From: an uncultured Flavobacteriales bacterium
Lineage (GTDB): Bacteria > Bacteroidota > Bacteroidia > Flavobacteriales_D > Parvicellaceae
Length of the DNA stretch: 44,298 nucleotides
Assembly: GCA_913042175.1 (NCBI GenBank)
Contig: CAJWIX010000009.1
Coordinates: forward strand, 1-44,298
Direction of reading: 5' to 3'
The notes beneath the pieces are model-generated. The model searched no databases, was not told the DNA's origin, and was given only the letters and a program-made list of their open reading frames with translations. A program made the position numbers and the translations under genes. Below are positions 19,313-28,410 of the stretch, in pieces (within the stretch, counting starts at the first letter, position 1; every line of letters begins with the position of its first letter).

Positions 19313-20634
19313 AATAGAATAGATCCTTGATATTGGCTAATTGAGCCATCTTCATTTTCTAATTTAACAACCCATAAATAATTACCATTAGTGCACTTTT
19401 GGCCAGTATTTTGATTGAAGCCATTCCATCCACTATTTATATTTTTAGTAGCATATACTACTTTACCACTTTTATTGAAAATTAGTAATTCAAATGAAAG
19501 TCCACTGATTTTAATTCCTTCTGGCATAAAGATGTCATTTACACCATCTCCATTTGGAGTAAATGTGTTAGGAGCAAGAATGTCAAAGTTCGATGTAATT
19601 TCAATTTCTCTATTAGAATAAGATGTACATTCATAAATATCAGTGAAGGAGAGATAAGCCATGAATAAACCATTTACTGTATACTCGTGTCTTGGGTATG
19701 TTGTGGTTTCAAATGTTCCATCTCCAAAATCCCAATTAAATGTTCCGTCCTGAAAAATATCGTATTTCCCATTAGAATAATCATTAACAACAATAGGAGT
19801 TAAATATGTACTGATTGTACCATTGTCTTCTGTTGTTTCATAATTTATTTCAAATTCTGGAGCTCTATTTACAGTTATAGTTGTAGAATCTTTCAATACG
19901 GAATTATATGTGGAATCTTTTAAAGTAATTTCAAAAAGAGAAACAGAAATATCTTCTTTCCCAATAATTTTCAATTCTTTATTGTTTCCATAATCTATAC
20001 CATTTACAACCCACAATATGTTACAACTATCACATCCATCTGTGTATAGCAATATAGAGTCATCATAGCATATTTGATTTTTATTGGAAATAATGGTGAG
20101 ATTATAATTGATGGCAGAATCACCAATTGTCGTATCTGTTGTTGAGCTATCTAAAACAGGTTCGATTGAGGTTACATTTTGAGTTGTATCTTGATTCGGA
20201 ATATTGGAAGTGTCATCTCTATATAGTGGAACTTGTTGGTTTTGGTCACCAGAATTATTTTTTTCATTAACTGTTTTTTCAGTTGCTAAGGTTGGTTCAA
20301 TTAAAATTTCAGCGTTATCAGCATCAGCTACATCTTCCTTTTTGGGTTTTTCAACAGGTGTTTCTTCTGTATTTGTTGTTAATGCATCATTTTTAACTAC
20401 AGTATTTAGTGGCTTATTTTCGTTATAATACCATACAGTAACAAGACTAATTGCACATATTAACGATAAAGCCAAAAATAAATTTGATCGACTTTTCTTG
20501 TTTTTATTGACAGCGTCAATTTTATCAAGCTTATTGGAAATGGCACTCCAATCTTTTCCATGATTGCTTTCAAATTTATCGAGCTTATCTTTAATAAGGT
20601 CTTCAAAAGAGTCATATGTTGGTTTTTTGCTCAA
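19303..20634 (-). CDS. Anti-sigma-like membrane protein with PKD and T9SS type B sorting domain
   Basis: A 443-residue protein translationally coupled to the ECF sigma gene: its TTG start overlaps the sigma TGA (TTGA). Residues 1-49 are a charged, presumably cytoplasmic segment (FEDLIKDKLDKFE, W29, I32, L36) of the D-F-x-W-x-x-I type seen in Bacteroidota proteins encoded next to ECF factors. Residues about 51-70 form one transmembrane helix (NLFLALSLICAISLVTVWYY). A Thr/Asp/Asn-rich linker follows, then a PKD-like domain (FNWDFGDGTFETTTYPRHEY). The end is a gliding-motility type B sorting domain (NTFTPNGDGVNDIFMPEG and WNGFNQNTGQ). No HxxxCxxC zinc anti-sigma motif is present. Role as regulator of the sigma factor is inference. 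A membrane-anchored protein with a T9SS signal is unusual. Confidence 0.85.
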   Translation of the reverse strand: MSKKPTYDSFEDLIKDKLDKFESNHGKDWSAISNKLDKIDAVNKNKKSRSNLFLALSLICAISLVTVWYYNENKPLNTVVKNDALTTNTEETPVEKPKKEDVADADNAEILIEPTLATEKTVNEKNNSGDQNQQVPLYRDDTSNIPNQDTTQNVTSIEPVLDSSTTDTTIGDSAINYNLTIISNKNQICYDDSILLYTDGCDSCNILWVVNGIDYGNNKELKIIGKEDISVSLFEITLKDSTYNSVLKDSTTITVNRAPEFEINYETTEDNGTISTYLTPIVVNDYSNGKYDIFQDGTFNWDFGDGTFETTTYPRHEYTVNGLFMAYLSFTDIYECTSYSNREIEITSNFDILAPNTFTPNGDGVNDIFMPEGIKISGLSFELLIFNKSGKVVYATKNINSGWNGFNQNTGQKCTNGNYLWVVKLENEDGSISQYQGSILLVD

Positions 20635-21185
20635 AGACTAAATTTATCAGAAAGAATTACTTTCAATTTTGCTTTTGCTTTAGCATAATTTGATTTAGAA
20701 GTGCCTTCACTTATATTAAGTACTTGCGCTATTTCTTTATGGGTTAAGCCATCAAGTACATAAAGGTTAAAAACGGCTTTGTAAGAGGTGCTTAGTTGCT
20801 GAACTGCATCTAAAATTTGATTCATATTTATGTTTTCATATTTTGAAACATCATCTTCCTCAACATGTGACTTATCATAAAGTGAATCTTCATTCGTAAA
20901 TGAGATTTTTTTATTTTTTCTTAGAATATCTAAAGAGTGATTTACTACAATGCGTTTTAACCATCCTCCAAAGTTGACTCCACCTTCGAACTGATTAATT
21001 TTCGAAAATGCTTTAATGAAGCTTTCTTGCACAACATCACTAGCTGTGTCTTGGTCTCTAAAATACCTTAAAGCAACTCCCATCATTTTGCCATAAAATT
21101 CATTATATATGATATGCTGAGACTTTCTATCATTTTTTTTACAACCTTCTATTAGTCCAATGATATTAAACTCCTCAGATTTCAC
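20631..21185 (-). CDS. ECF-family RNA polymerase sigma factor
   Basis: A 184-residue sigma-70 factor of the extracytoplasmic function class. Region 2 spans about residues 25-95 (HIIYNEFYGKMMGVALRYF, DVVQESFIKAFSKI, FGGWLKRIVVNHSLDILRK). Region 4 spans about 130-180 (LSTSYKAVFNLYVLDGLTHKEIAQVLNISEGTSKSNYAKAK would be its helix-turn-helix; key part HKEIAQVLNISEGTSKSN). The only available start is GTG at 21185, because an in-frame TAG lies two codons upstream. The membrane protein encoded next overlaps its stop by 4 nt, so the two are made together. Target promoters cannot be told from this window. Divergent from mdh. Confidence 0.95.
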   Translation of the reverse strand: MKSEEFNIIGLIEGCKKNDRKSQHIIYNEFYGKMMGVALRYFRDQDTASDVVQESFIKAFSKINQFEGGVNFGGWLKRIVVNHSLDILRKNKKISFTNEDSLYDKSHVEEDDVSKYENINMNQILDAVQQLSTSYKAVFNLYVLDGLTHKEIAQVLNISEGTSKSNYAKAKAKLKVILSDKFSL

Positions 21186-21290
21186 TTTCTACAAACGATT
21201 TAAATTGCAATGGTTGCCTCAATTAGTAAATAATTTATGTTTTTTTTTACAACTATTTATAAAATAGCTACTTAAAGATATTGAATTTTA

Positions 21291-21298
21291 TAATTTCG
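21291..21298 (+). promoter_or_regulatory. Possible -7 box of mdh promoter
   Basis: TAATTTCG at 21291-21298 is one base from TAnnTTTG and lies 27 nt upstream of the ATG at 21326. The overlapping TTG at 21281 is thereby an unlikely start. Confidence 0.35.
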
Positions 21299-21325
21299 CA
21301 GAAATTAAAATTTAATCAAATTAAA

Positions 21326-22255
21326 ATGAAAGTAACAATCATAGGTGCAGGAAATGTAGGTTCAACATGTGCAGATGCAATTGCCTACAAAAGAATTGCT
21401 AGTGAAGTAGTTCTGCTGGATATTAGAGAAAATTTTGCTGAAGGTAAAGCATTAGACATGACTCAAACATCTTCTTTACTAGGGTTTAATACTAAGATTG
21501 TGGGGAGCACTAATGATTACAGCAAAACTGCTGGAAGTGATGTAGTAGTAGTTACTAGTGGAATTCCAAGAAAACCAGGGATGACAAGAGAAGAATTGAT
21601 TGGGGTTAACGCAGGAATTGTTAAGACGGTAACAAATAGTGTTCTTGAGCACTCACCAGATGCTGTTTTAGTTATCGTATCTAACCCAATGGACACCATG
21701 ACATACTTAACATTTAAAGAAAGCGGTCTTAGTAAGCATAGAGTTATTGGAATGGGTGGAGCATTGGATAGTGCTAGATTTAGAACATATTTATCACTTG
21801 CTTTAGGTAGGCCATCTAATGATATCCATGGAATGGTAATAGGAGGGCATGGAGATACAACTATGATACCTCTAACACGTTTAGCAACTTACAGTGGAAT
21901 ACCATTTAGTCAACTTTTAGACGAGTCTGCCTTGTCTAAAGTTGCTGCTGATACGATGGTTGGTGGTAAAACATTAACAGGTATGTTAGGGACTTCTGCT
22001 TGGTATGCTCCAGGTGCTGCTGTGGCTTACTTGGTAGATAGTATTTTAAATGATCAAAAAAGAATTATACCATGTTCAGTTTATCTTGAAGGCGAATATG
22101 GTCAAAATGATATTTGTATTGGTGTCCCAGTTGTAGTTGGAAAGTCAGGTTGGGAATCAATAGTTGATCTTAATCTAAATCAAGAGGAAGAAGAATTATT
22201 TGTTAAAAGTGCTGCAGCTGTCAGAAACATGAACGAGGCACTTAATAGTTTATAA
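21326..22255 (+). CDS. mdh: Malate dehydrogenase (LDH-like type)
   Basis: A 309-residue NAD-dependent malate dehydrogenase of the tricarboxylic acid cycle, of the LDH-like family. The Rossmann start is KVTIIGAGNVGSTCADAIA. Substrate-binding arginines are R82 and R88 in IPRKPGMTRE (the Arg at the specificity position indicates malate rather than lactate) and R151 in LDSARFR. The catalytic pair is D148 and H175 (IGGHGDTT). The ATG at 21326 was chosen; the frame continues back to a TTG at 21281 that would overlap the promoter. Stands alone, with its stop overlapping the end of the convergent DCC-family gene by 6 nt. Confidence 0.95.
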   Translation: MKVTIIGAGNVGSTCADAIAYKRIASEVVLLDIRENFAEGKALDMTQTSSLLGFNTKIVGSTNDYSKTAGSDVVVVTSGIPRKPGMTREELIGVNAGIVKTVTNSVLEHSPDAVLVIVSNPMDTMTYLTFKESGLSKHRVIGMGGALDSARFRTYLSLALGRPSNDIHGMVIGGHGDTTMIPLTRLATYSGIPFSQLLDESALSKVAADTMVGGKTLTGMLGTSAWYAPGAAVAYLVDSILNDQKRIIPCSVYLEGEYGQNDICIGVPVVVGKSGWESIVDLNLNQEEEELFVKSAAAVRNMNEALNSL

Positions 22256-22657
22256 AATAAACCTTTCTTTTTCTCTTAAGTCTATAATGTGACATTGGTT
22301 TGTCATTAATTTTTTTCTTCTTTTTGAAATGAAAAGATATAGCCCATTTCTTATTGAATTGGGCATTAAGTAACCTGTTAGAAGAGGGTAAAGCATATAA
22401 TTTTTCATTTGTCTAATTAATTGCAAAACTGCATCAGCATATAGATATACGTTTTCATTTTTGAAAAAAACTATAGTTTCATTTATGTTAATTTTTTCAG
22501 AAGTTGATTCAATTAGTTCTATACCAATTTTTGATGTTGCTGTGGTAATGTGAATTTTTTTAGACTTGTCGTTTTTTATTATGAAATTCCCCCAATAATT
22601 ACAAAAGACACAATCACCATCAATGATTACAATTGACTTATTTACTGATTTGGACAC
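22250..22657 (-). CDS. DCC-family (DUF393) thiol-disulfide oxidoreductase-like protein
   Basis: A 135-residue protein with the family signature near the N-terminus, IIDGDCVFCN, in which D15-C16-V-F-C19 gives the DxxCxxC-type pair. The DCC family is annotated as predicted thiol-disulfide oxidoreductase, but the biochemical role is not well established. The C-terminal half has basic and hydrophobic stretches (YPLLTGYLMPNSIRNGLYLFISKRRKK). The only usable start is a GTG at 22657, inside the 3' end of the VCBS-repeat gene (16-nt overlap), which implies translational coupling. Convergent with mdh. Confidence 0.8.
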   Translation of the reverse strand: MSKSVNKSIVIIDGDCVFCNYWGNFIIKNDKSKKIHITTATSKIGIELIESTSEKININETIVFFKNENVYLYADAVLQLIRQMKNYMLYPLLTGYLMPNSIRNGLYLFISKRRKKLMTNQCHIIDLREKERFIL

Positions 22658-24909
22658 TTTATAAACTTTAAAACATAATTTTTTTCATAAAGTGTAAATG
22701 AAAGAAAGTAAATACCGTTATCCATTTTTTCTATGTTAATTTCGTTTAGAGTGACTCCTTTTTTGACCATCGCTCCTCCTATATTAAATATTTGATATTC
22801 AATTAATTCAGGAACGTCTATGTGTATTTTAGTATTACTTGGGTTGGGGTAGATGATGTATTCTTTTGTGTTTGAATTTGAAATGGCACTAATGTTAGAG
22901 TCAAGAGAGCCATAATAAAGTGATAGTCCTCCTCTCTTATTACCAATAATATAATCTAAAATAGTATCATTATTTATATCATAAATAGCCGGTATGTTAT
23001 TTGGGCCAGTATAAATATCAAATAAGTTGCTATCTAATAAGTTGAAACTACCATTAAGGTTATTTGATATATTGTTGTATTTGAAAATTTTACCACGTTC
23101 GCTCCCAACAAATAAAATAACTTCTTGATCTACTGTTTTAAAAACTGGTGCGCTTGACCCAATATTTGTCCACCATTCAGATACATCAACTTGACCTAAT
23201 GTTTCAGAAATAAGTTCAAAATCAAATAGGGTTGAATCTCCTTTGTTTTGAATGTAGTTCAAATTACCAATAGCTTCTCCTACAATTAAGTCTAAATCAT
23301 TGTCATTATCAATGTCAAAAAGTGTTGGGTGAGCACAATATCCAACATCAAAAACATTGTTAAATTGATCAGTTATAGGGGAAATAGATAAAGTTAAATT
23401 CATTTGATTTGGGTTTGTAGAAGTGTTTTCAAAATAATGTAAATTCCCATCAAAATCTCCTACTATCACATCAAGATCTCCATCTGCATCAAGATCCCCA
23501 AAAGCAGGAGCAAGATTGAGTTGGTTTAGAGTACTTGAAATATTTTGAAAGTCGTCACTTGTTTTACTAAAAATTGGGTTTGATGCAGTTCCTATATTAA
23601 GGTATGATTTTATACTTGAGCTGTAATGAATAGGCACACTAAGATCAAATTCACCAAAATTTGACACTACCAAATCCATTAATTCATCATTGTTTAGGTC
23701 TACCAAAAACGGCTTAGCACCTCTTCCTAGTTCTATAGTTTCGTCTTGTAGAAAGTTATTTTGCTGAAAATAAAATGAAGGAGCATCATTAGTTCCATAG
23801 TTTTTATAGTACCAAATGCTTTCTTTATCCTCGGTATCATTATCAGAGTTGGGTGATGCTATAAAATCTTTTACACCATCAAAATCTACATCTTCGTAAA
23901 AAGATGCTGGATATATATAAATATCTGCTGGAACACTGTTGCTTGGAAACGTAGTATCCTGGCTAATAAATGAAGTGTTTTGATTTACTCCAGTATTATC
24001 ATTATACAATGCAACAAAATTACCAAATGAAACATCTCCTAATATGATGTCCCTCACATTGTCATTATTTAAGTCTAAAGACAAAATGGTCGAGCCACTA
24101 TGTCTTTTCGGGTCAGTGCTTATATATTGGTTATTTGTACTTGACTCAGGATTAGAAACATTGAAAGAGCAGGTGTCATATAAAATACATGTGTTTGTTA
24201 AACCATCTTCTCTAAAGTGACCCCAACAAGCATTCTTGAGTTCATATATTAAAGAATCTTGACCGTATCCATTTTCCACGGATAGATTTTTATGGTATTC
24301 AAGCCTAGAGCCCAAAACACCGAAGCTAAGTATGTCTAAATCTCCGTCACCATCAATATCGTCAATAGCGGGGATATCTACGACACTTACATACAAGTTT
24401 GTGTTGGTAGCATATTGATAGGAGTAAATAAAAGGGTTTGTAATTAATGTAAAGGACAATTCACTTCCATTAGATGTATTTATCCATACCCCAATTCCGC
24501 CTGAAACGGAACAAAAAATATCTTTCTTGTTATCGTTGTTGAAATCTCTTAGTAATACCCAATCTCTTAGATCAGTTGGGAATTTTAATTCAAAAGATGG
24601 GTCGTAAATAAATGCATCACCACTATTAATATATGTAAGTATTTTGTTTCCAGTCCTGTCAAAGACAAACAGGTCTTCCATTGAATCAAAATTCAAATCT
24701 ATTTTAGAAATTTGAACTGCATTAAGCCCCCCAGTCCAAGGGTTTAGCAATGTGTCATTATTCTCAATTACTACAATGTCATTTGCTGGACTTACGTGTA
24801 ATTGCTGGGTAAAAAATGTACTGGAATAAAGTGCTGAAATAAAAATAAAAAATGAATATTTAATTAACTTAATTTCATCACTAAAGAGAATTTTATGTCT
24901 AATATTCAT
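22642..24909 (-). CDS. Secreted VCBS/FG-GAP repeat protein with T9SS type A sorting domain
   Basis: A 755-residue extracellular protein. It has a signal peptide (YSFFIFISALYSSTFFTQQ) after a rather long basic N-region. At least eight calcium-binding FG-GAP/VCBS motifs follow, such as DFNNDNKKDIF, DIDGDGDLDILSFG, DLDADGDLDVIVGDFDGNLHYF and DIDNDNDLDLIVGEAIGNLNYI, consistent with a seven- or eight-bladed propeller. The last 80 residues form a type A T9SS sorting domain (YIIYPNPSNTKIHI, MDNGIYFLSF, KNYVLKFIK). So it should be exported by Sec and then moved to the cell surface by T9SS. Substrate unknown. Cotranscribed with the DCC-family gene. Confidence 0.9.
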   Translation of the reverse strand: MNIRHKILFSDEIKLIKYSFFIFISALYSSTFFTQQLHVSPANDIVVIENNDTLLNPWTGGLNAVQISKIDLNFDSMEDLFVFDRTGNKILTYINSGDAFIYDPSFELKFPTDLRDWVLLRDFNNDNKKDIFCSVSGGIGVWINTSNGSELSFTLITNPFIYSYQYATNTNLYVSVVDIPAIDDIDGDGDLDILSFGVLGSRLEYHKNLSVENGYGQDSLIYELKNACWGHFREDGLTNTCILYDTCSFNVSNPESSTNNQYISTDPKRHSGSTILSLDLNNDNVRDIILGDVSFGNFVALYNDNTGVNQNTSFISQDTTFPSNSVPADIYIYPASFYEDVDFDGVKDFIASPNSDNDTEDKESIWYYKNYGTNDAPSFYFQQNNFLQDETIELGRGAKPFLVDLNNDELMDLVVSNFGEFDLSVPIHYSSSIKSYLNIGTASNPIFSKTSDDFQNISSTLNQLNLAPAFGDLDADGDLDVIVGDFDGNLHYFENTSTNPNQMNLTLSISPITDQFNNVFDVGYCAHPTLFDIDNDNDLDLIVGEAIGNLNYIQNKGDSTLFDFELISETLGQVDVSEWWTNIGSSAPVFKTVDQEVILFVGSERGKIFKYNNISNNLNGSFNLLDSNLFDIYTGPNNIPAIYDINNDTILDYIIGNKRGGLSLYYGSLDSNISAISNSNTKEYIIYPNPSNTKIHIDVPELIEYQIFNIGGAMVKKGVTLNEINIEKMDNGIYFLSFTLYEKNYVLKFIKCPNQ

Positions 24910-24982
24910 GTTAATTTTTAAAAATTATTTTTTCTAAAGTTAATTAGTATTTGAATATGATAACGAAGTTGTTTGCTTTAAG

Positions 24983-25013
24983 TTGGTAATAACCATTTGA
25001 AATTTTATATTTG
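24983..25013 (+). promoter_or_regulatory. Promoter of secDF operon
   Basis: TTG at 24983-24985 and TATATTTG at 25006-25013 are separated by 20 nt, a good Bacteroidota -33/-7 pair. The -7 box lies 41 nt before the ATG at 25055. Confidence 0.6.
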
Positions 25014-25054
25014 CGCCCTCAATTTTGTGTTATTAATACTATAAAAAATATTTG

Positions 25055-28000
25055 ATGAGAAATAGAAGCGCTATTTGGGTATTCACAATCCTATTATTTT
25101 TAGCTTGTTTATATCAACTTTCTTTTTCATGGGTTACAAGATCTTTTGAATCTAATGTTAATGAAATGGCTAACAGTAAATATGATTCTATTGTAGATAA
25201 TAATTTCATATTTACCGACATTAAAGTTAACGGGAAAGATTCTACTGTTGAAGTTGGTTCAGAAAAGGTCAAGCAATTGGTGATTAATCATTATGAGCAA
25301 AAATTACTTTCTGACAAATCGGACACGCCAGTATATCCGTTAATTGATTTAGATTATCAAAGATGCAAAGATCAAGAACTTGGACTAGGTCTTGACCTTC
25401 AGGGTGGAATGAGTGTAACGCTTGAGGTTTCAATTCAAGACTTGGTAAGAAATTTCGCAAAAGCATCTGCAAAAAAGCCTTCATTTAGAAAACCTTTTAA
25501 TGCTGCAATAGAAGACTACAGAAATGGTGAGTCTTCAGTAGATGCTGCTAGTGATGATTTTATTGGTTTGTTTGCTGCTCACTACAAAGAGCTTTATGGT
25601 GATGAACCTATGACTTTTTTCACAGTAGGTTTAAAGGATTATTTAGACAAAGCCAATACCAAAAATAATGATGAAATAATTGCTAAACTTAGAGAAATAA
25701 GTGAAGAATCTATTGAGCAAACTCACCGAATAATTGAGTCTCGTATTAATAAGTTTGGGGTAAGTCAACCTAACATTAAAAAACTGGCTGTTTCTGGTAG
25801 ATTACAAATTGAATTACCAGGGGCAAAAGATAAAAGCAGGATTCGAAAATTATTACAATCTACAGCAAGTTTAGAATTTTGGGATGGAGCCCACCAAGAC
25901 TGGACAAATAAATTTGTGGATTTAACAAAGTCTTTTTCATCTAAAGCTGATGAAGATTCTACAGAAATTTTTGTTGAGATTTCTGAAGATTCACTAGCGC
26001 TTTTGTCAGATGTGGATTTAGCCATTTATAATGAAGAGAAAGCCGCCTTTGACTCTTTATCAGAGCTAAGAGCTATTGAGAAAAGTATAGAAGATTCTTT
26101 GATGCTAGCTGAGGGTAAAATTTTAAATGGAAGCTTGAAGTTTGCACACGTTCCAGGATCTCCAATAATTGGTTTTGCTAAAACTGCAGATACTTCAAGA
26201 GTAAACAATATTTTAAAAACTGAAAAAGCCAATGAAATCTTTGGTCAATTCAAAAGAGTCAAATTTTTATGGACTAAGGAGTATTACACCAAAGAAAAAG
26301 GCTACAATTATGAAGGTCATCAGTTAATGGCTATTGAAATCCCTAAAAATGGTGAAGCAAAAATAAATGGTGAAGACATTGTGGATGCAATGCAAAGTTT
26401 TGATCAGAACTCCAAACCATCTGTTCTTTTAACTTTTGATTCTAAAATAGCTGATACTTGGTCAAATTGGACTGAGAAAAAAGTAGGTAAAATTATTGCC
26501 ATAGTTTTAGATGATCAGGTATTTTCAGCTCCAAGAATTAATCAAAAAATTTCTGGAGGTAGTACAGAGATTTCTGGTGGTTTTGAAACTATAGAAGAGG
26601 CACAAGACTTAGCTAATATTCTTAAAGCTGGATCATTACCTGTTCCTGCTAAAATTGCTGATGAAGCTATTGTTGGTCCATCACTAGGTGAGGAAAATAT
26701 TGTCTCTGGGACTTGGTCATTAATTGGTGCTGGGTTATTAATTTTACTTTACATGCTCTTTTACTACAAGAGAGCAGGTTTTGTTGCTAACATAGCATTG
26801 GTAGCAAACGTTTTCTTCATTTTTGGAACATTAGCATCCTTAGGTGCAGCGTTAACCTTACCTGGCTTTGCTGGTTTAATTCTTACAATTGGTATGTCTG
26901 TTGATGCCAATGTCCTTATTTACGAAAGAGTAAAGGAAGAATTGAGTAACGGTAAGGGAATTAAATTAGCAATTCAAGATGGGTATAAACATGCCTATAC
27001 AGCTATCATTGATGCCAATGTTACTTCATTGCTTACGGCAGTAGTTTTAGCTTATTTTGGTTCTGGTCCTATACAAGGATTTGCTACAACTTTAATTATT
27101 GGTGTATTTACATCTTTATTTAGTGCAATATTTATAACTAGATTAATTTTCTCTTATTTATTAGATAAAAAATGGGATTTATCTTTTTACAGAAATGCAA
27201 CAAAAAGTTTGTTTACATCTACTTCTATAAGTTTTTTATCTAAAAGAAAAATTTCTTACGCATTATCAGCAATAATCGTAATTGTAGGAATCTATTCTTT
27301 GTTTACTAAAGGTCTTGATGGTAGTGTTGAGTTCACTGGAGGTAGATCATACAGAGTTGAGTTTACTGATGAAATGAATAAAGAAGAAGTCAGGCTTGCC
27401 ATTGCTGATGTTTGTGTTGATGAAGAAGGAAATAAAGTATCACCAGAGATAAAAACGGTTGATAATAATTTTACACTTGAAATTACTACAAAATATTTAG
27501 AAGGTTCAGGGGTGAAAAACAAATTATCCAAAATAGATTCTTCAATGGCAGTTGCTTTTGATAATCTTGGCTATACTGAAGATGCTGGTTTAAATGATGA
27601 AAAAAGTTATAAAATTGTTTACTCTAGAGGAGTGGAAAAACAAATTTCAAATGAATTAATACAAGGTTCATTTTTAGCAGTTTTATTTTCTCTATTTGTT
27701 ATTTTCATTTACATAGCCTTTAGATTTAGAAAATGGCAATATGGCCTTGGTGCTTTAGTCGCTATGTTCCATGATGTTTTAGTCGTACTAGGATTATTTT
27801 CTATATTCTATAACATTTTACCATTTTCAATGGAAATTGATCAAGCTTTCATAGCTGCAATACTAACTGTTATTGGTTATTCAATTAATGATACTGTTGT
27901 AGTATTTGATAGAATTAGAGAATATGCATTATTACACAAAAAATCATCATCAGTGCAGGTAGTTGACAGAGCTCTAAACAGCACATTATCAAGAACAATC

Positions 28001-28174
28001 AATACTTCATTGAGTACATTTTTAGTGTTGTTAACCATTTTCATATTTGGTGGTGAATCAATTAAAGGGTTTTCCTTTGCACTTATGATTGGTGTTTTGG
28101 TTGGAACTTATTCATCATTATTTATTGCTACCCCGCTTGTGGTAGACTTTTCTAAGAAAAATATTAAAAGCTAA
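25055..28174 (+). CDS. secDF: Protein translocase SecDF (fused)
   Basis: A 1039-residue fusion of SecD and SecF, the proton-driven accessory of the SecYEG channel, as is normal in Bacteroidota. The SecD part has GLGLDLQGGMSVTLEV, the periplasmic P1 region (INKFGVSQPNIKKLAV and QIELPGAKD), and membrane helices with ILTIGMSVDANVLIYERVKEEL. The SecF part starts around residue 700 with GSVEFTGGRSYRVEF and has VIGYSINDTVVVFDRIRE. A charged insertion between P1 elements (about residues 290-380) is longer than in E. coli. A TTG at 25052 directly precedes the ATG chosen. Its stop shares a base with the tatA ATG. Confidence 0.96.
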   Translation: MRNRSAIWVFTILLFLACLYQLSFSWVTRSFESNVNEMANSKYDSIVDNNFIFTDIKVNGKDSTVEVGSEKVKQLVINHYEQKLLSDKSDTPVYPLIDLDYQRCKDQELGLGLDLQGGMSVTLEVSIQDLVRNFAKASAKKPSFRKPFNAAIEDYRNGESSVDAASDDFIGLFAAHYKELYGDEPMTFFTVGLKDYLDKANTKNNDEIIAKLREISEESIEQTHRIIESRINKFGVSQPNIKKLAVSGRLQIELPGAKDKSRIRKLLQSTASLEFWDGAHQDWTNKFVDLTKSFSSKADEDSTEIFVEISEDSLALLSDVDLAIYNEEKAAFDSLSELRAIEKSIEDSLMLAEGKILNGSLKFAHVPGSPIIGFAKTADTSRVNNILKTEKANEIFGQFKRVKFLWTKEYYTKEKGYNYEGHQLMAIEIPKNGEAKINGEDIVDAMQSFDQNSKPSVLLTFDSKIADTWSNWTEKKVGKIIAIVLDDQVFSAPRINQKISGGSTEISGGFETIEEAQDLANILKAGSLPVPAKIADEAIVGPSLGEENIVSGTWSLIGAGLLILLYMLFYYKRAGFVANIALVANVFFIFGTLASLGAALTLPGFAGLILTIGMSVDANVLIYERVKEELSNGKGIKLAIQDGYKHAYTAIIDANVTSLLTAVVLAYFGSGPIQGFATTLIIGVFTSLFSAIFITRLIFSYLLDKKWDLSFYRNATKSLFTSTSISFLSKRKISYALSAIIVIVGIYSLFTKGLDGSVEFTGGRSYRVEFTDEMNKEEVRLAIADVCVDEEGNKVSPEIKTVDNNFTLEITTKYLEGSGVKNKLSKIDSSMAVAFDNLGYTEDAGLNDEKSYKIVYSRGVEKQISNELIQGSFLAVLFSLFVIFIYIAFRFRKWQYGLGALVAMFHDVLVVLGLFSIFYNILPFSMEIDQAFIAAILTVIGYSINDTVVVFDRIREYALLHKKSSSVQVVDRALNSTLSRTINTSLSTFLVLLTIFIFGGESIKGFSFALMIGVLVGTYSSLFIATPLVVDFSKKNIKS

Positions 28175-28410
28175 TGATTGACCATATTCATCTGTTATTA
28201 CTTGATGGTATTAGTACAGGTGAACTGTTTTTTGTCTTTTTAATAATTCTTATTTTTTTTGGTTCTAAAAGCATACCAAAAATGGCCCGAACATTTGGTA
28301 GAGGTTTAAGGCAAATAAGAGACGCTTCTCAAGAAATTCAGGATGATATTAAAAGGGCAGCATTTGATGATCCTCAAAATAATGAATCGCCAAATAATAA
28401 TAACAAGTGA
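28174..28410 (+). CDS. tatA: Twin-arginine translocase subunit TatA/TatE
   Basis: A 78-residue TatA-type protein. It has one short transmembrane helix (ELFFVFLIILIFF), the FGSKSIPKMARTFGRGL hinge and amphipathic helix, and an acidic, Asn-rich tail. TatA forms the pore for folded proteins carrying twin-arginine signals. The ATG overlaps the secDF stop by one base, so it is coupled to the Sec accessory gene. No tatC is in the window. Confidence 0.9.
   Translation: MIDHIHLLLLDGISTGELFFVFLIILIFFGSKSIPKMARTFGRGLRQIRDASQEIQDDIKRAAFDDPQNNESPNNNNK

Noticed and set aside
21250-21270. CTATTT-ATA-AAATAG hairpin between sigma and mdh genes
   Set aside because: A/T-only 6-bp stem with no following T-run on either strand; no support as terminator.
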